Source: Paralithodes platypus (lineage: Eukaryota > Arthropoda > Malacostraca > Decapoda > Lithodidae). From it: a DNA stretch of 64,000 bases. The DNA is taken from positions 14,524,164 to 14,588,163 of the forward strand of contig CM064571.1 in NCBI GenBank assembly GCA_032716605.1. The letters are read 5' to 3'. The notes under the pieces are model-generated. The model did not search any database. It was not told the origin of the DNA and saw only the letters and a list, made by a program, of their open reading frames with translations. This document shows, piece after piece, positions 40,881 through 52,181 of this stretch (the first letter of the stretch is position 1; the number at the start of each line of letters is the position of its first letter). The translations under genes were made by a program, and so were the position numbers.

Positions 40881-41186
40881 TCAAGCCTCAAGGGTGAAGT
40901 AAAAAGAAGCATAGTCATGGTGGGTCATTTTGAGTGTATTGAGAAGGTCCCACCAAGCAAGAGAGCGAGGGTCAGGTTTCTTTTGCAGGTCTATGTAGAC
41001 CTGTAGGAATGTGTCCTCGGTGTTGTGGAGGGCGGTTGCCCGGGCTTGATGTGGGCGCTGTAGACGGGTTAAGCGTCCTGTGGACGTTTTTACTTTAACT
41101 TTTCGTATGAACGGTGTGTAGTCTTCCCCCGTGGGGGTAGGGACGGGAGCGACGAATGGTGTGGATTTGTTCATGGTGGAGGTCAT
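40881..41186 (-). CDS. Small C-terminal domain of element B polyprotein
   Basis: A 101-codon minus-strand frame, not proline-rich, ending just before the polypurine tract. Visible stretches are DYTPFIRKVKVK, EDTFLQVYIDLQKK, LAWWDLLNTLK and YASFYFTLEA at the end. The mixed composition and the Trp/Tyr-rich end look like a folded domain and not spacer. Element A keeps the final YASFYFTLEA-type residues only, followed by a tandem repeat. I do not recognise the family. It may be the C-terminal end of the pol polyprotein or a separate small ORF. Confidence 0.5.
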   Translation of the reverse strand: MTSTMNKSTPFVAPVPTPTGEDYTPFIRKVKVKTSTGRLTRLQRPHQARATALHNTEDTFLQVYIDLQKKPDPRSLAWWDLLNTLKMTHHDYASFYFTLEA

Positions 41187-41262
41187 GTATCGAGTGAGGT
41201 GTGTGGGACTGACAGGAGGCCTCTTCAGTGTGGTGAATGGGTTACTAACTGAAGGGGAGGGA

Positions 41263-41992
41263 CTAACGCGTGAAAACGGAGCTGGGGGTGAAGGGGGGAT
41301 ATGAGTCTGGGGTTTTGGGGTTTTCTTGGGTGGTGTTGCAGGCTGGGAAAATATATGGAGGCAATGTGCAATATCGGTTTAGGTAAGGTGTGTGAGAAAG
41401 AGGGGGTGTGTGTGTTGTGTGGCTTGGGTCTTTAGTGTAAGAACGGGGTGTTGTTTTGACATAACTGGCTTCAAATCTGATGGGTCTGTTGATGATTCTA
41501 CCTTTGGAGGTCCTGGTGGGAAGGTAGATTTTTGTAGTGGGACTTGAGTCGCTCGACGATGTTTTATATTGAGGGGAAGAACGCTTTACAGGTGGAGGGC
41601 ATTTAGTGGGGGTGAGGTAAGGGGTTATTTGAGAGGTAGATGCGTGTGGAGGTTTTTGTCGAGTGAGGGTGGTAGGCGGAATGGGAGAGGATTTGGTGGG
41701 GGTATGTATGGGGGTTCTCTCAGGGGCTTTGTGGGGGGATTCAAGTGGGGGTGTGGAGGTTGGGTACGTCAGTTTGGAGGGGCTTTGGTTAGGAGTTAGT
41801 TGTGTGTTAGACGTGGTGTGAGAGGAGGGGTTGGTCGTTGGCATAGTGTACTTTTTAGGGGTTGGTTGGTTGGGGGTTTGATGAGATGATGAGGTTGGTT
41901 GATGCGTGGGTTGGGTCGCAGGGATAGTGGAGGGGAAAGGGGTGGATGCGGGGGGGGGGCTAGACGGGTGGGTAGGGAGTGGAGGTTTAATT
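41263..41992 (-). pseudogene. Proline-rich tail of element B pol, distal part
   Basis: An open minus-strand frame of 193 codons (41263-41844) continuing upstream in fragments to 41992. It is made almost wholly of Pro, Thr, Ser, His and Lys. It continues the proline-rich segment at 45293-46150, from which it is separated by the jockey-like LINE. There is no enzyme motif. It probably serves as an unstructured extension after integrase. Confidence 0.55.
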
Positions 41993-44900
41993 TGTAGTAG
42001 TAGGGGTAGGCAGCCCCGCCCAGGGAAGTACTACCGCCAAGGTTTCGGGAGACTCAGGGAATAGCCTGAATTCCATTTTCTCTCCCAGGCCTTGGTAGCT
42101 GGATACATATCTTTCTGCCTCACACATCAGGGGTATCAGGAAAACCCTCTTTATATAACATACACATCCAACTTCATGACATTGCCCTACTCTCTATCCA
42201 TAAAATACTACTCTTCCCACTACATACCATACATGTAACACCATACACTTACCTTAAATATGGCAGTACAATTGTTAAGAGCAAACCTGGTGGTCCCTCG
42301 GATATCCACCCCCGGCAGGGTTGGGTTATTGACACGGGGCCTCCGGTCGTCATGCGACTGTGTCAAGAGCATTGCAAACGTCCCAAAGCTGCTTGTCAGT
42401 ACAGCTATTTCTTTAGTAACATAAGGGGACTTTCTAACATCAATTCTGTACACCAATTTCTTCAAGCAGAATCCCCTACTCTCCTTTTTTTGACAGAGAC
42501 TCAAGTAACATACACATCTGACACATCTAGATTTAATTTTCCAGGTTATCAACTGCTCCAAAATTTCAGACCTAAAGGTGGTGTATGTTGCTTCGCAAAA
42601 TCTGAAATTGCCTGGAGGAGGTTACTAGTTTCAATTGTCCCTATTTTGATTATTCTATATAAATTAATTTCTGCTGTAAATTTAAATACATATGTTGCAT
42701 CTACCGTTCCCCAATACTCCTCCAGAGCAAAGTCTTTTTGATTCTCTGTCCTCACAACTCAGTGTCCTCAAATGCTTCTTCTGAAATCACTGTGTTGGGT
42801 GATTTTAATGTCCATAATGTTGAATGGCTCACTCATTCAGCCAGGACTGATGATGCTGGTCTTGAATGTGAGCTATTTGCAGACTCATTTAATCTCATTC
42901 AACTAGTCAACCAACCCACCGTGTACCAGATAATCCTAATCATAATTCCCACTGGACTTTTTTAACAACCAATTCAGAAAATTATGATGTTACAGTGAGG
43001 TCCCCACTTGGATCTTCTGATCACTGTCTGATACAGGCCACCTGTCTATCACCTACCACACCTTCCCACTCTGAACCTGTTTTGGTGACTAAATGGCATT
43101 ACGATAGGGCAGACTGGAGGGTCTTCAAGGTTTCTTATTGATATTCCTGGACCTCTTTCTTTTCTAATGATGCACACTCCACCTGAGCCACATACAAGAT
43201 TTTGTAAAAATTGGAATGAAACTTTTATTCCTCATCAAAAGTACAGTAAAAGATCTAATTCACCTAAATGGTTTGACCATAATTGTGCTAGAGTAACTGA
43301 ACAAAAAGCAATAGCCTACAATGCATACACAAGATCAAAAACACATGAAGCCTTTAATTACTTTAGAAACATCAGAAATCATGCCAAAACTGTATTAAAC
43401 TTAACTAAATCAAACTTTCTCCATAGCAGGCAAATAAACTTCTAAATAATCCAAATGATAAAAATATTTTGGTCTACTCTTAACTCATTCAAATCCAACT
43501 TCACTACTGCTTCATCCATTCCACCATTAAAATCTCCGACTGGCAATCTTGTAAGTGACCCACGAGGTAAAGCTAACCTTCTTGCAGATATTTTCTCCAC
43601 CAACTCAACTTAGATGACATAAATCAAGATGTCCCTGTACTTAATTTTAATTCACCTGAAATTCCCTCACTTAAGATCCACCAGACATGTCAAAACTATT
43701 TTGCAGAATCTCTCAGTAGATAAGGCTCCTGGTCCAGATGAAATTCCTCCAATAGTACTTAAGAATTGCTCCTTGGTGCTCGCTCCTGTATTGGCAAAAT
43801 TTTTCCGTCTGTGTACTCATACCTCATGCTTCCCAGTACCCTGGAAAGAAGCAAACATCCATCCAGTTCCTAAAAAAGGTGCCTCTTCAGATCCATCAAA
43901 CTACAGACCAATAGCTATAACTTCCACTCTTGGCAAAGTTTTTGAAATTATATTAAATAATCACATAATTAAGCATCTGGAGAATAATAAATTAATCAGT
44001 GATAGGCAATATGGTTTAGACGATGTCGATCAACTGCAGACATCTTTGCCTTCTTACGCATCAAATCAACCAAGCTACAGACCAACATGGTGAAACACAT
44101 ACAATAGCACTGGATATATCAAAGGCATTTGATAGAGTCTGGCATCAATCTTATTGTCGAAGATGTCACACTACAGGCTTGCATCATTAGTTCCACTAAT
44201 TTCTTCTTATCTTCATAACAGAAAAATACGTGTAATGGTAGATGGCCTTTATTCTCAATTTCACTCAATAAATGCTGGTGTTCCCCAGGGATCAGTTCTG
44301 GCCCCAACTCTGTTCCTCATTCATATCAATGATCTCATATCTACCACTCATAATCCAATACATTCCTACGCAGATGACTCAACACTCCACAGTTCCTTCA
44401 CATTTACCAATTCTTTCACCCAACCCGATCTTATAAATTCAAAAATAAACACTGCAATTTCTCTGAACCAGGACCTTTCTAGAATTAATGAATGGGGACA
44501 AGTGATCTAGTTTCTTTAATGCACAGAAAACCAAGTACATTAATTTTCTAACCGACAGAATCTCACTGACTCCCATATATTTTTTAATGATGTAAATATT
44601 CCCACTTCCCCTAGTATTGACATTCTCGGTGTAACATTAACTACTAACTTGAGCTGGACACATTATGTTAGAAGCATTGCTAAGAATGCCTCTAAAAAAC
44701 TGGGACTCCTGTACAGAGTTCGAGAATTCTTCACTGACGAGCAGTTGGCCGTAATATATAAAAGTCATGTGCGCTCTCAGATGGATTACTGTTCACCTCT
44801 GTGGGGTGGAAGTGGAGTGGTTGCATTGAGGCAGTTGGACAAAATTCAAAATAAAGCTATTAGATTAATCAATAACCCTGCAATCACACAGGACCTTCCT

Positions 44901-45290
44901 ACATTAGCCATACGAAGAAACGTTGCATCCCTTGCATTATTCTACAGATATTTTCACAGCAATTGTTCCGAGGAACTTGCTTCAATTGTGCCGCCTCTCC
45001 ACATCTTTCCCCGTAGAACTAGGGCAGCTGAGAGCGCCCATGAATTTACACTTTCTCCTCCACAATGCAGAACTTCTGCTTATCAGAATTCATTTATCCC
45101 CAGAGCTACTCTCTTTGGAATTCACTTCCCTCGAATTGCTTTCCACAAACTTACAATCAACAAATGTTTAAATCCAGTTGTTACAAACATTTTATGAATG
45201 GAGGATGCCTTTAGGCACATGGACCTTTTTGTTTTATCTGTGTTTTTCCTTCCTCCGTTCATTGTCTCTTAAAAAAAAAAAAAAAAAAAA
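41993..45290 (+). mobile_element. Jockey-like LINE inserted in element B
   Basis: A plus-strand LINE starting about TGTAGTAGTAGGGGTAGGCA and ending in a poly(A) tract (45271-45292). AATT flanks both sides (41989-41992 and 45291-45294), overlapping the tail. The first 360 bp is a 5' untranslated region with a GCCCCGCCCAGGGAAGTACT block. It carries one degenerate ORF2 and no recognisable ORF1. A poly(A) tail with this RT type suits the jockey group. Confidence 0.75.
42352..45197 (+). pseudogene. Jockey-like LINE ORF2, multiply frameshifted
   Basis: The endonuclease is readable as FSNIRGLSNINSVHQFL, LFLTETQ, GGVCCFAK, then VLGDFNVHNVEWL and SSDHCLIQ in other frames. A linker (43167-43445) precedes RT: DKAPGPDEIPPIVLKN, NYRPIAITSTLGKVFE, the degenerate DISKAFDRVWH box near 44115-44145, GVPQGSVLAPTLFLIHIND, catalytic SYADDSTLH (about 44364-44390), and IDILGVTLT near 44617. 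The C-terminal region (44649-45197) reads LGLLYRVREFF, MDYCSPLWGG, NKAIRLINNP, ending in KCLNPV. At least seven frame breaks or stops make it non-functional. Confidence 0.8.
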
Positions 45291-45292
45291 AA

Positions 45293-47338
45293 TTGGGAGG
45301 TTTGGGGGTAGGGACATGTGTTGGGTGTGTTCTTTGGTGGGGTCGGTGATTTGATGGTGGTGGAAATAGGCGGTTTTGTGGGAGTTTGGTGAGGGGGTAG
45401 ATCTAGCACGTCATTCGGGGTGATGAGGTGGGGGTTGAGAGGGGATGAGGTTGAAGGGGAAGGTATGTTCTTTCGTGGGAGGGTGGGGGTTGTTATTTTT
45501 GGAATATAGTTAGAGGGGTTATGGTGTTTACTTGTGATTATTCGTCTTCTTTCCCTTTGTGGAGGAGAATTCGACGAAGAAGAAGAGGAGGAGGAGGATA
45601 GTGGTCTGGCAGCCCTACAGAACTTGGTTAGCAGGGTGTGTTTTCTGGAGGTTTTAAAAGATTTTAGTCGTGGGCGTAAGTTGTAGCGTGAGGTTACTGA
45701 GGTAGATTGTGTGGTGCGGTTGGGTGTGTACTTGGTTTTGGGTGGGGGTGGTGGTTTTCTCACTGTGGTGCCTGGTGGAGGTACGTCAGGGCTAGACGGG
45801 AGGGTTTCCATTGTGGTCGGGGTTGTGGGTGGAGGTTTTCGTACTTGGATAAGTTGGGAAGGTACTTGACTATCAGAAGTGAAGGAAGGGGTCATGGTGG
45901 AGGAAGGTGTGATAGTGGGGGCTTGGGGTTTGTGGAGGTTAGTTTGGGGGGTATGTTGAGGAATGATCGGCCAGTTCGGTGCTGGAGGGTTTAGGCCCTT
46001 AGGGGTTTGTAGGGGAATATTCATAGCCTGAGTGGGAGGGGTAGTAGGGGTGTTGAATTCAGGGTCGGACGTGTGGGGTGGGGTAATGTCTTGTGGTTTT
46101 AGAGGTTTAAAAGCTCGGACGAATCTAGTTCGGAACGTGCGAGTCACGCCGTGATAATCAATGGTGACTTGATAGGCATTTGGGACTTGTATGATGGTGT
46201 AGGGGCCGACATAGCGAGGGCCTAATTTGTTGGTGACAGGGAGGTTGGCTACCATTACGGTGTCATGGATGGCGAAAGGGTTTTTATCATCGGGGTTATC
46301 AGTTTTGGTGTCTTGACAGGTTTGGGCGGTATGGAGGGTGTTTTGCAGATGTTGCAATGGGTCAATTGTGGAGGTGTTGGAGGGGAGGTGAGCGTGATGG
46401 TGGAACGGCAGTAACAGGGGGGGTACGCCGTAAACACGTTCATGAGGGGAAATACCGTCTTCTCGGGGACAGGTGTTCATGCCCCATTGTATCATCTTTA
46501 TTTGTGATGGCCAGTCTGAGGTGTTAAGAGCAATAATTTTGGTACGTAACTGGTTGTTGATGGTGCGATGGCTGCGTTTGCATATAGCATTTCCTTGAGG
46601 CCAGTACGGGGATGAGTGTTTGATCTTAATACCGCATTGTTGGGTGAACTGGTGCCAAACGTGTCCACTAAATTCGGGGGCATTGTCGGATAGAAGAGCA
46701 AGGGGAAGGCCGAATATAGGGAACACTTCTGTGGCAAGCAGTGTGGCGATGGTGCTGGCTGTGTGGACTTTAACTGGACAGGCTATTAACAATTTTGAAT
46801 ATACGTCAACAAATGTGACGATATAGCGTTTGCCAGCGTAAGGAGGAAACGGGCCCATGATGTCGAGGGATAGGACTTGGAACGGTTTGTTAGCCGAAAT
46901 GGTACCAGCTGGGCCTGGGGTGCATGATCTATCCTTCCCCAATAAACAAGGTTTGCAGGATTCTGTCACGCGTTGTGCAATCTTGGAGGGGTTGGGGGTC
47001 CAGTATTGATCTGCGAAGATTTTTAACATCTTCTTTTGTCCAAGGTGTATGCCATTTCCCTCGTGGATGGCAATCATGTAGTCGTGGGCAATGGTGGGGT
47101 CTAGGACTATGTGACCGGAGTCTGTGGCAAGTTGATCTCCCCAGCGAGTCAGTTTCCTGAAGACATTTAACGGTATCCAGGGTGGTCTGATTCTTGTTTC
47201 CCAAGATTGAATTAGTGAGGGGGCTGGGGGGGAATTATGTTGGTGGATGGGGATAGATAAGAGCTCAGTGTTTTGTAAGGCGGCTAGGTTGGTGGGGGGG
47301 GTCTTTTGGTACTGGCAAACGTGACAGGGCGTCTGCAT
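45293..47338 (-). pseudogene. Element B integrase with lost catalytic glutamate
   Basis: A long minus-strand frame. The zinc-binding HHCC region is readable (HEGNGIHLGQKKM ... CKPC). The catalytic core has the first aspartate in LSLDIMGPFPP and the second in LLSDNAPEFSG, but the third position reads PQGNAICKRSHRT, where this family has glutamate at the site now occupied by lysine (about 46580-46590). The SH3-like C-terminal fold follows (LGPRYVGPYTIIQV, TFRTRFVRAFKPL), then about 280 residues rich in Pro, Thr and Ser. The frame changes relative to RNase H at about 47290-47338. The run of Phe codons at the very end is the poly(A) tail of the inserted LINE read backwards. An E-to-K change would abolish strand transfer, so this copy is inactive. 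Confidence 0.85.
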
Positions 47339-48756
47339 TGGTGTGAAGTTTACCTGGACGATACTGTATTGTAAAATCGTAGTCCTCTAGTGTCTCCCTC
47401 CAACGTACCAAGATGGCTGAGTTGGTTTCGCACTTACGCAACCATTGCAAAGATTGATGGTCGGTTATTATATCGAGTTTTGCGCCCAACACAAATGACC
47501 TGAAGTGGCTGAGTGCCCAAATGATCCCTAAGCACTCTCTCTTGGTGGCTGCATAATTCTGTTGTGCTTGGTTGAGTGTGGAGCTGGCATACGCTATCAC
47601 ATGTTCCTCTCCGTCTCTTACTTGAGCTAAAACTGCACAATGGCGTAGAGAGATACGTCGGTATAAATACGGAAAGGTTTATGGTAATCAGGGAAAGCGA
47701 CAATAGGGGCTTGGATTAGCTTTTGTTTCAAAGTGTTAAAAGCGAGGTCTCTTTCAGGTGTCCAGGTGAATGTGGTGTCCTTGTGGGTGAGATGGTGGAG
47801 GGGTCTGGCTATTGTGGCAAAGTGTGGGACGAAACGTCTGTAGTATGTGGCTAAACCTAGAAAAGAACGTACTCCTTTAACGGTGGTGGGTGGGGGTTGG
47901 TTTTGTATGGCTTGAAGTTTCTTGGGTCTGGTGCAATACCATGTTCAGATATTACGTGGCCGAGGAAATCTACCTTATTTCGTGCAACCTCGCACTTTGA
48001 GGGTTTTAATTTCAACCCGGCGGCTCGGATTCTTTGAAGAACTTGTCTCAACCTGAGGAGGTGTTCTTCCCAGGTTTGTGAGTACACAATAATATCGTCT
48101 AGATACGCTAGGCAGGTTTCCCAGGTCAGACCATGTAATACCGCTTCCATCAAACGGGAGAAAGTGGCGGGTCCGTTACAGAGGCCAAAAGGTAGGACGT
48201 TAAATTCGTAGTGGTGGCCACCACTAGTGGAAAATGCTGTTTTATCTTGGTCCTCTGCCTTGATAGGCACTTGCCAATACCCTGCTTGCAAGTCGAGGGT
48301 AGTGAACCATCTGGATCCGTATAGGGAGTCAAGGGAATCGTCTATCCTGGGTAATGGCGTAGCGTCCTTAATGGTTACGTCATTCAATCTCCTGTAATCG
48401 ACGCAAAAACGGGTTGACCCATCTTTCTTTTTTACTAGGACAACAGGGGAAGACCAGGGGCTAATGGACGGGGTGGCAATTCCGGCCTCTAACATCTCTT
48501 GGACTTGGCGTTCCTCTTCCTGGCGTTGTATGGGATTTTTTCTACGGGATGGTTGTCTTATGGGGGGGCCTGTGGTGTTAACGATGTGTTGTTCCACATC
48601 GGTCTGTCCGATTTCAGTGGGTTGTTGGGCAAACACGTCACTGAACTCTAGCAATAGTTCGTACATGCTGTGTTTTTGGTGGTCGGATAATGTGTCCGGG
48701 AGAGGGGGCAATTTGAGGCTTTGACCTCCCCATAGATTCCAATGACACCCCGTCAT
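47265..48756 (-). pseudogene. Element B reverse transcriptase and RNase H
   Basis: RT: SPWSSPVVLVKKKDGSTRF, VDYRRLNDVTIKDATPLPRI, the first catalytic aspartate in FTTLDLQAGYWQVP, LPFGLCNGPATFSRLM, catalytic YLDDIIVYS (about 48082-48100) and VDFLGHVIS. A frame change near 47930 leads to the thumb and connection, readable as FLGLATYYRRFVPHF, then RNase H, with IYTDVS (first aspartate), ECLGIIWAL (glutamate), ITDHQSLQWL (aspartate) and NADALSR at the end. Catalytic residues of both enzymes are present, but frame breaks at about 47930, 47610 and 47310 prevent a continuous product. The RT start coincides with a perfect 24-bp hairpin that also marks a frame change. Confidence 0.85.
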
Positions 48757-48775
48757 TGGAATCTATGGGGAGGTC
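48723..48775. repeat. Perfect 24-bp inverted repeat with 5-nt loop
   Basis: The arms 48723-48746 (starting GACCTCCCCATAGATTCCAA) and 48752-48775 are exact reverse complements, separated by ACCCC. It sits in the coding strand of element B between linker and RT, at the point where the open frame changes. Such a perfect foldback is best explained by a template-switch inverted duplication; a regulatory hairpin is the alternative. Confidence 0.95.
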
Positions 48776-50289
48776 ATCAAAAGTTTCGAGGTCTCCTATG
48801 ATGAGGCCTTTTGGTAATGTCAGGGATTCTTCAGAGATATTTGCCACGAGAATGTGGTTGATGCGAGCGGAAATGATGGCGGGTTGTAAGAGGCAACGAT
48901 TGGGGTTGGTGGACGTGGTAGTGGGGGAAAATATCATGTGAGTTTGGGGTATGGGTCGAAGGTTAACCCATTTTTGATGGCAGGGGGGAATTTGACATTT
49001 ATCTTGAACTACAGCTGGGCTAATGATGGTGGGGGATCGACTGGTGAGCAGGTGCTCGGTACGCATAAGGGGGGGAAGATCAATTTGGTGGGGGTCACCC
49101 GTGAGGGGGGAATTAACGGCGCGTGTGGGAGGATCAGCGTGGTGAGGTGTGAGTGATTTAGAAAACGGAATTTGTTGGTGGGACTGCGGAGGGTTGGTTG
49201 GGGAAGAGTGATGTATAGAACATGGGTTATTGGTGGAGGACTGATGTACTGATTGGTGGTTGTTAGAAGGACGAATTTGGGGAGTGTTGTCGGTGGCAGT
49301 GACGGTTTGTTTAGAGTTTATATGGGATTGGTGGGTTTGTCTGTCATGGGAGGGCGAGTCAAGTGTGGGGTTTTGAAGTTTTCTAGGGGTGTGAATTGTG
49401 TGGGGGTGGAAGGGAGCTACTGACAGAAAGCTGTCACAAGGGGAATTTGGTTGGTTGTGGAATAGCTGGACATTTCTGGGGGCATGGGGGGAACATGGTT
49501 GGGTCCCTAGGTCGTCACGCGTGAGGGGAGGATTAATGACGCGTGTGGGAGGGTCAGAGTGGTGAGGGGTGAGCGATTTAGAAAACGGAATTTGTTGGTG
49601 GGACTGCGGAGGGTTGGTGGGGGAAGAGTTAGGTATAGAACATGGGTTATTGGTGGAGGACTGATGTATTGATTTGTGGTTGTTAACAGGACGAATTTGG
49701 GGAATTTTTTCGGTGGCAGTCACGGTTTGTTTAGAGGTTATCTGGGATTGGTGGGTTTGTCTGTCATGAGAGGGCGAGTCAAGTGTGGGGAAGTTTTCTA
49801 GGGGTGTGAATTGTGTGGGGGTGGAAGGGAGCTACTGACGGAAAACTGTCACAAGGGGAATTTTGTTGGTTGTGGGATAGCTGAACATTTCTGGAGGCAT
49901 GGGGGAAACATTGTTGGGTACATAGGTCGGCATTTTCCCTGGAAACACGTGTACATAAATATTTGATAGAATGGTTTTTACATACATCAGAGTCTGTCCT
50001 GGAAACATGGGAGGATTGATCCTGGACAGAGTTAGGAGAATTGGGGGGATTTCCGAGAGGGAGTTGCTTGGACTTGTCTTCTTTCGTTTGTTGAGGCATT
50101 TTTTCAACGAAATGAGTGATATTTTTAGAGAACTCGGGGTAAGGGGAGGGGTTAGGAGTTACCTTAGTGCTAGCTGCAACTTGGTAACCCTGACTCAGAG
50201 TTTGTTGAGGGGGGAGGTGTTTTTTCTTTTTGTGAATAGGTTTCTGCGTGATTGGTTTGTCAGAGGCTTTGGGTTGGATTTTTTTTTTG
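48776..50289 (-). pseudogene. Element B linker between protease and RT
   Basis: Open minus-strand frames (49779-50289 part of a 273-codon ORF, and 48776-49723 part of a 361-codon ORF). The N-terminal part is Lys/Gln-rich (KPITQKPIHKKKKHLPPQQ). The rest consists of Pro/Ser/His/Thr-rich imperfect tandem repeats matching those in element A (units with CACGCGTGAGGGG at 49517 and CACCCGTGAGGGG at 49088). A structured stretch near the end (residues like ISARINHILVANISEESLTL, then KGLIIGDLETFDDLP) resembles the segment that precedes RT in several Gypsy elements. A frame break occurs at about 49790. Confidence 0.6.
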
Positions 50290-50528
50290 AATGAGATCAG
50301 CCTCTGGCCGCAGTCAACCTGGGCCTGGAGTTTTTGAAGGAGGTCAAGTCCAAGGAAACCATCGTAATGTTTACAGTGGGAGGAAAATACTGTAAACGGG
50401 TGATAACAACAAGCATGGGGGGCAGGAGTAGTTACTGACAGGGGCAAAGTGTCTACTAGGAGATTTAAGTAGGTATAAGCAGCTGAGATTAGTTCTGATT
50501 TGGTAGGTAACAAGGGGCCAAGTAGTCG
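50290..50528 (-). pseudogene. Element B protease, C-terminal half
   Basis: This continues the retropepsin that starts at 60427 and is interrupted by element C. Readable residues include ELISAAYTYLNLLVDTLPL, HPFTVFSSH and the C-terminal signature FLGLDLLQKLQAQVDCGQR, which corresponds to the last helix of retroviral-type proteases. The frame is open. Element C lies between this half and the half with the active site. Confidence 0.75.
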
Positions 50529-50854
50529 GTGGTGTGACGCCTGCCAGCGTTGGCAGAATCGCCTCCCGGTAGCCACTAGCACTCGCCAGGGCAGTGACAT
50601 GGGCTACAGTCTGTCTACAATGTTGTACTTTCTTTCTTGTGAATCGTCATGTCACAGGCAGGGTAGAAGTGGTCTTTGTTTTCGCCTGTGACAATGCATT
50701 GTATTTTATATCATGAGTTGAACATAAGATGCATTGTAGTGAAGGAGAGAGAGAGAGTGAGCGAGCAGGGTGGGGGAGGTGAGTGTTGCTTTTCCTCCTC
50801 CTCCCTCCTCCCTCCCGGAGGAGTTGCTGGCCCGCGTGGTCTTTTCTCTCGGTT

Positions 50855-51110
50855 TTGATTGGCTGGTGGTTCCTGGCGCCTTCTGCAGGCCTGCTGCCGG
50901 GTGACGTAGCGGCCTATGATTGGCTGACCACCGTGCCTTTGTGTGGGATCCTGGAGGGGTCCAGAGGAGCTATTCTCCTCAGAGCTTTCCTGACTAGCAT
51001 ACTCTTCACATGTCCCTTGCCCCCCTGTCTCCCGACTTCTACCTATAGAGCACTTTCTCTCTCTCTCAACTTCTTACCTCTCATTCTTCTACTCTATTTA
51101 ATATCATAAC
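50855..51110 (+). promoter_or_regulatory. Candidate promoter region in the C LTR
   Basis: Two GATTGGCTG words (the complement of CCAAT-type boxes) lie near 50858 and 50918, followed by CTCTATTTAATATCATAAC at about 51093-51110, a TATA-like sequence. The same CTCTATTTAA..CATAAC arrangement occurs in the nested solo LTR near 52750 and in the 3' LTR near 59035. This conservation is the main support; no transcription start is demonstrated. Confidence 0.4.
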
Positions 51111-52181
51111 TTCCCTTTGGTTCTGCACGATTTCATATATCGGCCATCGTATTATATGCTGAAGCTCTTAGATAACACATGTTTAGTTAGGCATTTTTGG
51201 AAGGGTTGCCATTTTTGTCTGTAGAGGTTTGACACACTCACGGTGTCTCCCTTCCTGTATCGTGGTGGTCTGCTGGGGGATTTAATGCTAGACTGGGATA
51301 AGGCTACTGGTGTTGTGATTTCCGATGTGTACTAGATTTTGTTGAACCTGTACAATCGCAACGGAGACGTGGGAAGCCTAGGTGGTCTTTCTGACTGTGT
51401 ACCTTGTGAGTTTAGCGCTGTGTTGCGAGTGAGGGCTTTTGCCTCTGCCACCCAACACTGTGCTAACTCGTTTGCTTTGACTTTGAGAGGGTCGCCAAGA
51501 GAGAACCAGATACTAGCGATCTGGATCTCTCAAGAGAGCACCCCGTCAATTAACGTAATTTGGCCGCACAGCCTTAAGGACTTCGCTAGGCTACGAGCCG
51601 CTTGCTCAGCCATTGTTTCCTAGCCTACTACATCCCAGCTAGACTTTATTCGCCTAGCAGACACCAGATTTAGATTATAAACTCTTTCTGTTATGTATGC
51701 ATTATTTTTCACAGCATTTATTAGTCTAGGTTGTTGTTGAGTTGCACAACCCTAGTAGGCTGTTTCGTTGATGAGGAAGTACTTCTTTTGCTGTTTGAGT
51801 TCCTACTATTGCGCAGTTATTATTCCCGTGCCAGTTAACCCTATATGTCCTTACAATTGTCATATCCTGTTCCTGCTTTATACTACAGTTCAAAATCCGA
51901 TACGATCATCTTACCCTAGCATCAGACTTTCTTCAGAAGATTCCTGCTCGATGCTTTGGGACTTTCGTTCACTTTCTTTAGTATAGGAGTGACAGTTCAT
52001 TATTGTTTAGAGTAACTTTAAATATACTTTCTTCTAGTTTGCATTAAATCATTGGAGTGATTTAATTAAGATCTCTATCTTTTCCTAGTATACCTTATTA
52101 CCGTAATTGTATGTTGTTGTGATCAGGCTGTATCAGAGATCATCAGCCTGTAGTAGTAGTGCACTTATACTGAGTTATAGG

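Noticed and set aside
45269..45295. Poly-phenylalanine C-terminus of the integrase frame
   Set aside because: It is the poly(A) tail of the inserted jockey-like LINE read on the opposite strand.
50783..51109. ORFs duplicated in both C LTRs as possible host genes
   Set aside because: Duplication is explained by the LTRs; the translations show no family features.
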